NCBI RefSeq assembly: GCF_025602895.1
Contig: NW_026516233.1
Location: 62,001-126,000, forward strand
Source of the DNA: Polychytrium aggregatum
Taxonomy: Eukaryota > Chytridiomycota > Chytridiomycetes > Polychytriales
Length of the DNA: 64,000 nucleotides
Direction of reading: 5' to 3'
Shown: positions 11,788-21,676 of the stretch, piece by piece
Numbering within the stretch: the first letter of the stretch is position 1
Layout: each line of letters begins with the position of its first letter
Program-made: the position numbers and the translations under genes
The notes under the pieces: model-generated
What the model was told of the DNA's origin: nothing
Databases searched by the model: none
Seen by the model: only the letters and a program-made list of their open reading frames with translations

Positions 11788-12122
11788 CACTATAAATTTT
11801 TCCGGCCCTCTCGCGGCTGCTCATCTCGGTCACCTGAAAGTCACGTTGGATGTGACGCAGCAAAGTTGGAATCCGGCCATGGTCTGTTGACGGCATTTGG
11901 TATCACCTTGAGCCGATTGACGGTGGTGGTGGGCAATTGGTGTGGAGGAATGACCAATTGTATCATTGTTGGAAGCTCCACTCCGATTGCGGACAAGAAC
12001 CACCACCGTCTGAATCTCTCTGGTTGGAAACCTAGTCAAGCGTGGCTGTGTGTCAGCGAGATGACATGATCGTTTGGCTATCAGGCAAGACTCACCTTGA
12101 CAAGATGTCTTCCCACGACTGA

Positions 12123-13070
12123 TTGAGCGAGCGATGCGTTTCTGGATCTGAATCAAGGACGCCACTGCGCAGTATCTCTGCCAGCCCAAAATGCGCTGGT
12201 TTTGAAGAGATTCTTTCTTCCCCAAGGGCAGAACCAGCCATCGCTGCTATTTTCTCGCCAGATGGCTCCCCGCAAGAGAAAGACACCACCCAGGCGACCA
12301 AGTGGATCCAGAGCACCCACAAGATCCTTGGTCTGCAGGACTGGATGAGTGCCACACCAAGTCCCAAGATCCTTGGGTTGGCTTCCTTCCTGCAATACAT
12401 TCGCCATGTGTTCGATGGAGACATGCTGGACAAACAGCTGTACTTCAGCCTGACCCGGCGACGGCGATTCAAGCGACTCGATCTCCACAGCAAGCGACAG
12501 CGCACCGTCCACGAGATGTGCAAGCAAGTCATCGACCAGGCACCAAAGGAGACCGAAGTGGTGATTGCCTTTGGGAATGCATCCTGGAAGCAAGGGAAGG
12601 GATACGCATCCAGTCCCAGGAGACTCAGGTTCGCCAAGTACTTTGAGCAATTCCACCACCACCAGAGACGCCCACCAGACCGATCCGTCTCCAAGATCCA
12701 TGTGTGCTCGGTGAACGAGTTCAACACGTCCCAGGTGTGCTCACATTGTCGGGAAGCCAAGCGACTCGAGAAGGTCGAGTATCTTGATATCGAGAAACCA
12801 CACTTTGTCCGGAGCTGTGCAAGCTGCCATACGCTGTGGGATCGAGACGTCAATGTAGCCAGGAACATGATCTCAGTATGCCAGTCGATCATCGCCACAG
12901 GAGATCGACCGGGTGTATTCAAGACTGTGCTTCCCAAACCAACGAAATCAAGGAGATTGCCGACGAAGACAGGAGTGCAATGCCATGGCCTGCCCGCTGG
13001 GCCTACAGTCAGTCAGCGGGCTTCAGAAGCCAGGAAGGATCTGTCCCGTTTCTTTCTGGATAGACTGTAA
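12123..13070 (+). pseudogene. Fanzor (eukaryotic TnpB homologue), N-terminally truncated, copy A
   Basis: Open frame directly after a TGA at 12120; first in-frame ATG only at 12345. Fanzors are OMEGA-type RNA-guided DNA nucleases carried by eukaryotic transposons. Numbering codons from 12123: helical segment RFKRLDLHSKRQRTVHEM (116-132); RuvC-II region VVIAFGNASW (146-155), which lacks a glutamate at the usual place; target-nucleic-acid-binding zinc ribbon NTSQVCSHC (201-209) and CASC (232-235); RuvC-III WDRDVNVARN (239-248) with the catalytic Asp. This matches the published Fanzor signature [TS][TS]xxC4...RD. The N-terminal recognition/wedge part and RuvC-I Asp are not found in any frame of the 335 bp upstream. 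The tail after RuvC-III differs in frame from copy B. Probably inactive as a nuclease. Confidence 0.85.
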
Positions 13071-13194
13071 GTATCTTGCACTGTTCCTTGAGTATGTCGA
13101 CAGTGGATGCCGGGTCGCCCATATTCTGGGCAGTCCACTTCGGGGTTGCCATCCCTCTTGGGATGGTCGATGGGAGATGTTTGACTCCCTTGCA

Positions 13195-13196
<2 letters not shown>

Positions 13197-13253
<57 letters not shown>
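13197..13253. repeat. (GT)n microsatellite inside Fanzor element A
   Basis: About 28 GT units between the end of the Fanzor frame and the hairpin block. Copy B has an interrupted CA-rich version at the equivalent place, so the tract expanded or was broken after the copies separated. Confidence 0.95.
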
Positions 13254-13254
<1 letters not shown>

Positions 13255-13384
13255 CGGCGAGAGGCTTCTCGCCTTCCCTCGGGGGTCTCTCGCCAGAGAC
13301 TGCTCTTCTCGCCGACCGAGGTGGCTCCGAGAGCGCGTTTTTTCGTTCTCGCTGATTTTATTAACAAGAAATTTTTTCATAGTG
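13254..13384 (+). ncRNA. Candidate Fanzor guide (omega) RNA scaffold, copy A
   Basis: In TnpB and Fanzor loci the guide RNA scaffold sits at the right end of the element and its guide comes from the flanking DNA. Here the right-end block is GC-rich and foldable: GGCGAG(AGGCTT)CTCGCC at 13256-13273, GTCTCT(CGCC)AGAGAC at 13285-13300, and a longer arm GCTCT/AGAGC spanning 13302-13334. The motif CTCGCC recurs. The first about 90 bases are identical in copy B although the coding frame differs by about 3 percent, which argues for selection or gene conversion. A TTTTTT run follows at 13338. Folds were drawn by eye; transcription is not shown. Confidence 0.5.
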
Positions 13385-13425
13385 TCTGATGACCCAGGAG
13401 ATTTGGTTCAAGAGCCGAGAACGGA

Positions 13426-13519
13426 GCGAGAGCAATGGGAGAGAAGGGCGAGAGCAATGGGAGAGAAGGGCGAGAGCAATGGGAGAGAAGGGCGAGAGAA
13501 GGGCGAGAGAAGGGCGAGA
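13426..13519. repeat. 22-bp tandem repeat followed by 10-bp sub-repeats
   Basis: Three exact 22-bp units GCGAGAGCAATGGGAGAGAA-GG (13426-13491), then about three GCGAGAGAAG units that are an internal-deletion form of the same unit. Begins about 40 bp from the right end of Fanzor copy A. Confidence 0.9.
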
Positions 13520-13817
13520 ACATGAACCACGAGTTGGAACCACTCCCACGAAACTGCAAGCATGAACTGCAGGCATAAACTGCAGGCATGAATCGCGGAC
13601 TGAATTCCACCACCAAGCACGCACTGAAGGCCACATCGTCTCGTGATGGACAAAGGTGTCCGCCGGTCTGGCACCTGGCCACGGCCGGCTCGGCGACTTG
13701 CTTGTTTGATATCGGTGGTGTGATGCGGCATTCGCTCGGTGTTTCACTTGTGCGTCTGCTCCGTTCCAATGCCCGTCCGCCGGCGATCACTTGACTCTCG
13801 TGTGCTCGTTTTGTACG

Positions 13818-13945
13818 TTTGTTCGTCCATTCGTCCATTCATCCATTCGTTCATTCGTTTGTTCGTTTGTTCATTCGTTTGTTCATTCGTTTGTTTGTTC
13901 ATTCGTTTGTTTGTTCATTCGTTCGTCTGTTCGTTTGTTCGTTTC
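13818..13945. repeat. Degenerate (TTCGTTTG/TTCA)n repeat
   Basis: Tandem 4-bp-based units of TTCG, TTTG and TTCA mixed over about 125 bp; open in several frames and therefore a source of false Ser/Phe/Val-rich reading frames. Confidence 0.9.
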
Positions 13946-14294
13946 TCGACCCCCCCCCACTTCCGCCTGCTGCAGATCCCCGTTGCTCAGTCGCCCACAC
14001 TCCCACAGCCGCAGTACCGCGGCCCCATCCGGCGCCTGCAGAGCCCCCGTCTGTCCGACAGTGCACCCGCGTCCATTTGCCCGGCCCGCCTCGCCCTCCC
14101 CCCGTCGCCGCTCCCCCCACTGCCAGGAGGCCATTTCGCCGCCCTGCCCCCCCCCCGAGAGGTGACGCATCCCACAGCGTCCTTCGCCCGTCTGCACCTT
14201 TATTGTCATCTGCACCTCCGTCGGCATCTGCACCTCTGCTTTGATCCATCATCTACATCCAAACTCCCCTTCTTATCCTCGCAGTCCAGTTTCC

Positions 14295-16000
14295 ATGCGT
14301 CTCTCGCAGCGGCCGTCCTTCTTTGGCTTCCCCCGCCCGCTGGCGTCGTCGCACTCCTCCTCTTCCTCCTCCAAGATGCATGTCCCGCACCTGCTCCCCT
14401 CTGTCGAGATCCACATCGAGCCGACTCCTGTCTGCCAGCCGTCCAGCCATGTCGTATCTGCTCTCAAGTCCATCGCCAAGGAGTCCCTCGTCCTGACCCC
14501 CCGCAACGGCATCTACAGCATTTCCGGTACCGTGCGCCTCAACGTCCATTCTCCTATCGAAGCCACGCTGCTCAAGCTGACCCTCTCGCAGATGGAGGAG
14601 CTCTGTCCCGACAACCTGATTGGTCACGCTGACGAAAAGTCCAAGGATCTCCTCGAGTTCTGGTCCATGCCTTCGCTGTTCTCGGCTCGCACCGGCCCCG
14701 ACCACAACATCCTGCTCTGGGTTGCCCAGTCCAATGCCAATCAGACAGTCCAGCCCGGCCAGCCCCTCCATGAAATCATCAGCAAGGGCATTCATGAATA
14801 CGCCTTTCAGTTCGAGCTGCCGGTGTCTGCCATGATCCCGAGCGTCTCCTTGGCCGTCGATTTCGGCCGGATCCAGCACATCCTCAAAGCCGAGCTGGTG
14901 CTCCATCCGTTGGTGCTCCAGTCGCACCCGCATTTCCATCGCCACCACCCCAACCCCATCGATCTGCACTCGCACCTCCCCGAGGTCCACGACATTCGGC
15001 CATTGAATCTCGAGCTCCTGGCCGACTCGCTCACTCCAATCGTCCCGCGCCCTATCCGCTACACTGGCACCACCCCGGACTCGGAGTTTCAGTTCGACGC
15101 CGACATTCCGTCCTTTGTCCCCATCAACTCGAAGCTGCTGCGGATGAACATCCAACTCATGTCCGGCAATGTCGACATCGAGCGAGTCACCGAAATCGAG
15201 GGCGTGCTGGTCGAAAAGCATTCCATCAAGTAAGCTCGGGAGAGGGCATTGGTGCCGCCATGTTGGTTTGGGATTATTGTGTTGCCGATGACGGCGCCAC
15301 CTCATTTGTGCCGTGACGTTGGGTCGCCGTGGTCGAGGACAGTGCTCGGATTACAAGCCGCCGCATTTCACCGAGCTGACATCACCGTCGATGCAACGTC
15401 GCCACAGACCATCTCAAACTAACGCTGCCCCTGTCGTTTCTTGGTCTGCGGTGTGCCTCGCCGATATTCGCATCATGGTCCCTCACAACCCTCGGAATCG
15501 GTAGCATCTACGACGGGTTCGAGAGCCTCATTTCCGATTACGTCCAAATCACCCAAACAACCACCAAAACCCTCCGCCATCTCTCGGCGCAGCCCATCCT
15601 GATCGGTCCATCGGTCGTGCGCACTCATACTCCGGGCGACTCTCTAAGCCGCCAGATGGGCTTTGAGCTTGAAATCTCAACCCGAGCCCTGCCCGATGTC
15701 TCGACCCAGCATATCTCCGTCACCCACGTTGTCGTCTTTTCGGTCGTCTACGAAACCTACCCTAATGGCTCCGACACCTCTCTGACCCAAAACAGCGAGG
15801 TCGCAACCGAACTCTCGTCCTCGCCGTCTGCCACGGCATCGATCGCGCCCACAACTTCGGCTTCGTCTGTCTCGTTCTCACCAAAGCGACCCTTTGGGAT
15901 GTTCATGAAAAAGCACCACCAACGCCCCCTACAGCCCAAGCTGAATACGGTCTTGCTCGAGTTCCCCATCCGCTTCGAGATTGGATCTAGTTTTTCGTAA
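14295..16000 (+). CDS. Arrestin-like protein (alpha-arrestin fold)
   Basis: Predicted 476 aa. Exons 14295-15229 (donor GTAAGC) and 15505-16000 (acceptor GGTAG), phase 2; the acceptor is the only AG between a CTAAC branch site at 15418 and the downstream coding match, but it is unusually far from it. N-terminal half: VEIHIEPTPVC, GTVRLNVHSPIEATLLKLTL and HEYAFQFELPVSAMIPSVSL, the beta-sandwich pattern of arrestin N domains. The second half contains a linker and MNIQLMSGNVDIERVTEIEG, SIYDGFESLISDY, and a C-terminal strand VLLEFPIRFEIGSSFS. Alpha-arrestins are adaptors that bring ubiquitin ligases to membrane cargo; no PPxY motif for Rsp5-type ligases is seen here, so the partner is unknown. The start is the first ATG in frame after an upstream leader. 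Confidence 0.65.
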
Positions 16001-17076
16001 AGTCACCTTGGCTCCAGCGCCTGGATCTGGATCCTCGAGTGTTTCCCGGATCTAGGGCTCTGTACAAGTGCTGGTGAATGTTCTCCAGAGCGCCGCGTCG
16101 TCCTCCAAGTTATATCCCTATATCGTCTTGCCGCATGAACTAGCTTTCCCGTGACTCACTTGCATTGACTCGCCATTCTCGATTCATTTGCACTGACCGA
16201 CCTTCATTGACTCACTGATTCATCAACCTGGACATCCATGGCTTCATCGTGTACATTACCCTCGTCATCGATTGCATTTATTGCGCTCCCTCATTTCCGA
16301 TACGCCCCCGCGATAGCAAACCCGCCTCTGCTCTCTCGTTACCATATCCTTTTTTTTTTTCTTTGGTATTTCCACCAGTCCATACCGCCAGTGCGGTGAC
16401 CCCCCCCCAGACAGTCTCCGTTCCTCCTGTTGCAATCATGGCCTGAAGCCCGATGATCTGCGGACCGCATGGTCTCAGTCGTACGACTGTTTCCTGTCTC
16501 GGTTGGAAATCAAAGTTTTGGTGTGGGTTTGGGAGGGGGGAGGAGCAATGCTCTTGAATACACCCGGTCGATCTCCTGTGGCGACGATCGAGTGGCATAC
16601 CGAAATCATGTTCCGCGATGTGGGAGTGCGGTGCATGCATTCGATATGTTATGGGTCTCGAGCCCACAGCCGATGCATTCTGCTTGGAGCAACCGTAGGC
16701 GTCTTGGTGATGTCGCTGTCGTGGAGTCAGACAGGACTATGTGAGCTTGATGACGGATCCCATTGCAGGTCAACACAAGTTCCTCCACGACAGCCACACC
16801 CCAAGCGACGGGCCGGATTGATACGGTTCATTTCCTGCGCTCCGCTTCACATCCTCGTGTCGTATGGCCCACAGGATCACTGTCGCATGAACGATACTGG
16901 TGTATATTACCGCCAACTACACATGTAGCAGAGGCCCACAAATAGGACCATCATCAACAGCGCAAGACGCGGAATCGATCGCAGAGACTGTCGGTGCTCC
17001 GGAAGAGCCGAATGCATCGTAGGTACGGCTGACCAGAAGGAGGTGCCGCGCGATGGGGTGAAGGCGCCTGGATCGT
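16001..17076. other. Intergenic region between arrestin-like gene and REI1, with a Fanzor relic
   Basis: Contains AT-rich arrestin 3' UTR, homopolymer T and C runs around 16350-16410, and a degenerate Fanzor fragment on the minus strand (listed separately). No intact gene. Confidence 0.55.
16550..16680 (-). pseudogene. Degenerate Fanzor fragment (RuvC-III end)
   Basis: On the minus strand this reads RNMISVCHSIVATGDRPGVF, matching RNMISVCQSIIATGDRPGVF of copies A and B. Upstream, the WDRD region is recognisable at nucleotide level (CTGTGGGxTCGAGAC) but is broken by an insertion of about 35 bp, and the frame after the match diverges. It is clearly older than copies A and B. The TIR-like ends are not visible around it. 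Confidence 0.8.
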
Positions 17077-19159
17077 TTAGTAATCGACCTGGTGACGGAA
17101 GTGCCGCTGGAGCTTGTTTGCTTTGATGCCCGTGCGCATCTTGTAGTCCTGGTACTGCTTGATCTGGGTCTTGGCCTGCATCATCTTGTCGCGGATGACC
17201 AGACGCTCGGGCGAGTTGGTTGGCAGGCAGCCCAGCTCGCGATACTGGCCCATAAGCCGGCTGATGATCGCGGCGTCGCGAGTTTCGTCTGGTTTCAGAG
17301 TCTGCTTCCAGATCTTGTTGAACTGTCTGTGGCCGACGCGGTGGCCGGATGGAAGAACCATCTGGGTCTCGTCCATGATCACGAGCGAAGGGCCGCTGGA
17401 GGGAGGGCAATGAGCAGGAAGCAGCGGTCAGACTCGGTGCAGTGGAAGAGTGGTAAATCGATGACATGAACGCCGTGGCTCAATACATGGGCTTTGCTGT
17501 TCAGTCACCAACCCACGACTCTCGACCAAGTGACTGTCGTTGGACGAGCAGCCTCGAGCTTTGGATGGTGCCAGGTTCAACCATCGTGCAACAGAATCCC
17601 ACAGCGGCCACTCGCGGCACAGTGCAGCACAGCATAGCCTTACCTTCGTGACGATGGTCCATTTCCAGCCTCTGATGCATCTTCCCACTCTCCATCGCCA
17701 TTGTCCGCATCGGCATCGACAATCTCCTCGTCCTCGTCCTCGTCGACATCTTCCCATGTCGAGCTAAAGTCGTAGAACTCTGCCAGCTCCATTTCGGCAT
17801 CGCCTTCATATAGAACCTTGCAGTGGCCCTTGTCGATCTGGAAACAGCCATGCCAATAAAGATGTCAGATTTTGTGCGTAAATTGGCTCCCCGAATGCGT
17901 TCATTAGGTCGTGCCATCCATGATCAGCATGTTTGGGTGAGCTTCTGTTTTGCCACGCTGCTAAGCCTTTCAATGATGCATATCCGGCCACTGCATTCCG
18001 CCGCTTGGCGAGAACACATCTCCCCTGCAAAACAACACGAATCATAGAACCACCCCAGGATATTCTGTACCCACCATGTGCGCGCGCACGGCCTCGAGCG
18101 AATGGATGGCACGCCCGGCACCGTTGCAGTACAGGCAGATGTTGCCGACAGAAATCTTTTCGCCCAGATACAGGAGCAGGCCCTTGAGATCAGCCAGGTA
18201 TTCAATGTCCGGGATGAAGAAGCTGTGGGCAGCAGACATGTGCTTGATGTTGGCCTCGAGCGAGCCGGACTTTTTGGTACAGAAGAGGCAGTCAGTCTCG
18301 GTCAGGCGCGGCGCCGATGCAATCTTCTCTTCCCAGAGAGCCTCGGCCTCTTCGGCGGTGGTGGCCGAGGCCAGCTCCAGGCGCCAGTTGCGCTTGGTAG
18401 TCGAGGCCGTGTCCATGCTGTCGTCTGCCGACGAGCTGGATTCGGTCGACGACTGCTCCAGGGCTGGCTGGCCGGCTCGCTTGGCCTCATGCTTGGCCGC
18501 TAGCTCTTTGTGCTTCTTGGACTGGAGATGGTTCTGGTATGCGTTCTCGGTCTGGAACTCCTTGCGGCAGGGAGCACATTCGGCCGTGAATGCAGCCTGG
18601 GCTACGTCGGCTTGGTGCTTGGACTGCTGGGCCTCGAGGCGCTTGGCAAACTCTTCGAGAGCCACTGGAGGCAGCTCGGCAACCTTGCGCTTCAGATTGT
18701 AGCGATGCCAGTCGCTATGGTAGTGCTCGCGCTGCTGATCAGCGGAGCGGAAGGCGACCTGACACTGTTATCAAAGCCACCGCCGCCATGGCAGAAGAGG
18801 AGTACGGAGGAGGTGAGAAGATATTACAGCGACAAGGATCGGTGGTGTTGGGACAGAGCGCCTGGCTCACGAAGCGGCTCTATTCGCAGACTCCGAGCCC
18901 GATCGAGCCATCTTCGAAGCCCCAGAGATGCGGCTACATGACCACATCGCAATCCGTCACCATGGACAACGGAGTGATATGGATTAGGCTGATGCATATC
19001 GATACCTACGGCCAGACAAGTGTAGAGATTTGATCTCGGGGCATGGATGTAGGAGCGGGCCATCGGAGCAGGCACCTGCATCGTGGGATGAGAGAGGCCC
19101 GAGGAGGTTTCGGAGAACTCGGATGCCGTTTCGGAGTGGATGGATTCGGTTTCGTCCAT
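17077..19159 (-). CDS. REI1: Cytoplasmic pre-60S factor REI1/REH1 (ZNF622 family)
   Basis: Predicted 450-aa zinc-finger protein that acts in the last cytoplasmic steps of 60S ribosomal subunit maturation (release of export factors; its C-terminus probes the exit tunnel in yeast). Exons 19159-19010, 18764-18075, 17837-17644, 17395-17077; every phase closes. Fingers: CLACQVAFRSADQQREHYHS, created across the exon 1/2 junction; CAPCRKEFQTENAYQNH; CLFCTKKSGSLEANIKH; CLYCNGAGRAIHSLEAVRAH followed by MIDKGHCKV across exon 2/3. Then an acidic stretch (EDVDEDEDEEIVDADADNGD) and the conserved C-terminal half LPSGHRVGHRQFNKIWKQ and KMRTGIKANKLQRHFRHQ. Length and order fit the family. REI1 and its paralogue REH1 cannot be separated here. 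Confidence 0.93.
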
Positions 19160-19514
19160 GGTGCTGGGTGATAGCGATGCGACGTTGGGTTGTGGATGTG
19201 TTGTAGATGTGCTGTGGATGTGTTGTAGATGTGCTGAAAGTGCGGCGATCGGAAGCGAGATGCAAGGATTTTATCTGCGGCTGCTTGGGGGGTGTCGGAG
19301 TCCGGCTGGTGTGACGGCAGAAAAAAACGACGCAGCAGAGCCAGGGCGGATCAGCGGCAGGAGGCGACAAAAGGCGTGAATTCCGCCAATGGATTTGATT
19401 TGATTTGATTTGACTTGGGCTGGCTGGAGTGTGGCTGCGGGCTGGCTTGGTGTGGCGATGCACTCGGTGGCGTGGCATGTGTCAGAATGCACAGGCTCGA
19501 TCCGATGATTGTGA

Positions 19515-19586
19515 GCCCTTATAGCACAGTGGTAGTGCGTCAGTCTTGTAAACTGAAGGTCCCGTGTTCAATCCACGGTGGGGGCA
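19515..19586 (+). tRNA. tRNA-Thr (anticodon TGT)
   Basis: 72-nt cloverleaf: acceptor GCCCTTA/TGGGGGC, D stem GCAC/GTGC, anticodon stem TCAGT/ACTGA with loop CTTGTAA, T arm CCGTG-TTCAATC-CACGG, discriminator A. No intron. Confidence 0.95.
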
Positions 19587-19595
19587 CAGCTTGCT

Positions 19596-19667
19596 GCCTT
19601 CTTAGCACAGTGGTAGTGCGTCTGCCTCGTAAGCAGAAGGTCGCGTGTTCGATCCACGCAGGAGGCA
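19596..19667 (+). tRNA. tRNA-Thr (anticodon CGT)
   Basis: 72-nt cloverleaf nine bases after the UGU isoacceptor: acceptor GCCTTCT/AGGAGGC, D stem GCAC/GTGC, anticodon loop CTCGTAA, T arm GCGTG-TTCGATC-CACGC. Identical to the minus-strand gene at 32173-32244. Confidence 0.95.
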
Positions 19668-19869
19668 CTTGAGGTGGTACATTTTGACTCGAATTTTGCA
19701 TCGGTTTGCGGATGTTTTCTGCTCGCTGGCTCCTTTGCTTGCGTACTGAGAAAGCGACAAAACCCGAAGAATAGCATGCGATTTCGATCCTCAGTCCCCA
19801 CTCCGGTTGTCGCAGGTTCGGGCGGCTCCGAAGGTCAGTGATGGAAAATGACTGTGAGTCAAAACACTG

Positions 19870-19942
19870 CGAGCGAGACAGGGTTCGAACCTGCGACCTT
19901 CTGATCCGAAGTCAGACGATCTATCCACTGATCTACACGCCC
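19870..19942 (-). tRNA. tRNA-Arg (anticodon TCG)
   Basis: Reverse complement is base-for-base the same 73-nt gene as 1667-1739, including the U-U mismatch in the acceptor stem. Confidence 0.95.
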
Positions 19943-20386
19943 TGGATGAACAGGGCTGCATTTTCTGACAATATGATGTATTGCAGGATCTCCAACATCC
20001 AGTCTCACTCTCGCTGACTGGATGCCTCGGCCGCCTCTCCCCGCCTCGATCTTCCGAGCTGCCCCGCCCGCATTCGGCGACTCTGTCTTTCAGTAGTGTA
20101 TCCTCATGAAGCGGCACCACGCCTGCCCGGCCTGGCAAGATCGTATTCAGTCGCCCCTTGTGTACCGGTCCCAACCGCAGCGTTTGCCGGTTATTCCAAA
20201 CACCACAGCTCGGATGATGCTCCACACGATGAATGTATTGTGGATATGAGTGTGCTGTGAATGAGGCCACGGAGACCCCCGATGAGGCATCGGCCAAATA
20301 CCGACTGACCATATCTCAGGCAGTGCATCGCACGCTTCGTCTAATGGAAGCAATGCGCCGCTCGGGTTGAGGATCTCTGTCGATGC

Positions 20387-21676
20387 TTAGAAGCCAATGG
20401 CAAGCTTGGCGCCGCTGTAGAACAAGACGCCGACCATGCCGAGGAAGCCGGGATAAAAGAGCAGAGCGCCCTTGTATCGGCTCTGGGGGCCGCTCTTCTG
20501 GTAGCCATAAGTGTACAGGATGCGGCCAACCTGAATACGCAGAGTCGAGAGGCACAGGGCCAGGCAGTTAGAATCCAGTCGCTGCCCATGACTTTTCCAC
20601 AGACGATGCATCCCAGATCGACTGCCCGCTGTCTTCAGGGCTGGATCGCGCAGACTCAAGATCAACAGTGACTATCGACACATAGGCGGGCTATCCAGCC
20701 TGCCGAGTGCATCCTGTCCATCTGCCCACTTGCCCACCGCTTACCAAGTGGGCTGCACCGAGGGCGGCCTGGAGTCTGGGGTAGAAAACACCGCCGACCA
20801 GGAGCGAGGTCATGACGATGCCAAAGCTCTCAATGTAGTTCTGTTATGCACATCCGAGACGAGGACGGACAGCGATCAGTAGAATATCTCGTCAAAGTCA
20901 TGCATTAACAATGCACCTATATGCTTGTTTGGCTTACGTAGTGAGCTCGCTGGTAGTTGTTAAACTCGGTCCAATCCTTCAGCCTGGTCGGAAGCAAGAG
21001 GCACAGGGTTTGTATCGTTAGTGACGGCAACTCGCTTAGTAGTACCCGCTATCGTCATTGTGCCCCCGGCGTATCTACGGCGCCAGAAGCCGTGAACTTA
21101 CTCGAGCTTGTTAGCATAGGGACCGCAGCCCATATCCGGGTACTTTGGAGAAGAAAGGGCGGTGAGATTGGCTGCTGGGGTGCTCGAAAGGGCAGATCTC
21201 GATGGCCAGCATTTGACTGCCCACAGAAATTGCCCTGTGCCGTAGACGCAAAGGCAAAGGCATCGATCCGACTTACGGGGATGTTGTGCTTGCGGCGCTG
21301 GAACCCGACGCTGACACCGGTGGTATAGAGGTTAAAACAGAAGGCTCCAGCAACAAGGATGACCTGGGAGGGGAGGAGGAAGACGACGAAGCACCGAGTC
21401 AGTGGAAGTGTCTCCTTCGTTCTGCTTGGCTGGAACTGGTCGCAGAGCAAGGTGCAAGATTGCTCTGCCGTGATCATGCCGGCCGCTTGGATCCAGCAGC
21501 GGCCTCCTCGCTCGTTGATCGCTGCTCGCGACGGATCTCGCGGCCTCGAGCCTCGATTGCACCGTACTAGCGATCAAGGCATGATCGCTTGGTGCCGGGC
21601 GGCTTCTGTGCTGCAGCCATGATGCACTCACATATCCATAGTCGGACGAGATGGGAACGTTGGCGATCACGGTCAT
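20387..21676 (-). CDS. MAPEG-family microsomal glutathione S-transferase 3-like
   Basis: Predicted 152 aa, the same length as I recall for human MGST3, an integral membrane enzyme of ER/outer membranes with glutathione transferase or peroxidase activity. Six exons: 21676-21632, 21363-21277, 21142-21102, 20983-20938, 20840-20745, 20530-20387; phases all close. Four membrane segments are visible: VILVAGAFCFNLYTTGVSVG; SFGIVMTSLLVGGVFYP; AALGAAHLVGRILYTYGY; GFLGMVGVLFYSGAKLAIGF. Conserved MAPEG features include FNNYQRAHYNYIESF (the family N-x-x-RAHxN-x-x-E signature) and VGRILYTYGY. Such enzymes detoxify lipid hydroperoxides or make leukotriene-like conjugates; the substrate here is unknown. Confidence 0.92.

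Larger units (their letters stand above)
11788..13384 (+). mobile_element. Fanzor-encoding transposon, copy A (CACTAT...ATAGTG ends)
   Basis: The 1597-bp element is delimited by comparison with copy B (29791-31389): similarity begins at CACTATAAATTTTTCCGG and stops at AAATTTTTTCATAGTG, with unrelated flanks outside. The two ends form a short imperfect terminal inverted repeat (CACTAT followed by an A/T run). Content left to right: about 335 bp conserved but non-assigned, the Fanzor C-terminal frame, a (GT)n tract, a GC-rich hairpin block, right end. CACTA-type termini are those of the CMC/EnSpm group of DNA transposons, but no transposase is present, so the superfamily is an inference. No target-site duplication is evident for this copy (AT on the left, TC on the right). 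Confidence 0.85.
13385..14294. other. Intergenic region between Fanzor A and the arrestin-like gene
   Basis: Mostly simple sequence: 22-bp and 10-bp tandem repeats, a TTCG/TTTG-type repeat, and a C-rich leader just before the arrestin-like start. No gene supported. Confidence 0.6.
19160..20386. other. Intergenic tRNA cluster region
   Basis: Contains a short TGTTGTAGATGTGCTG repeat (19190-19235), a GATTT repeat (19391-19412), three tRNA genes and about 400 bp of unassigned sequence before the MAPEG gene 3' end. Confidence 0.6.

Noticed and set aside
11422-12069. Frame left of and into Fanzor copy A as a possible N-terminal exon
   Set aside because: Only the part inside the element is shared with copy B; the outer part is host DNA, no RuvC-I or wedge motif is seen and no GT-AG pair joins it cleanly to the RuvC frame.
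19391-19412. GATTT tandem as a possible CRISPR-like or telomeric array
   Set aside because: Only about four short units without spacers; no array of spaced repeats exists anywhere in the window.
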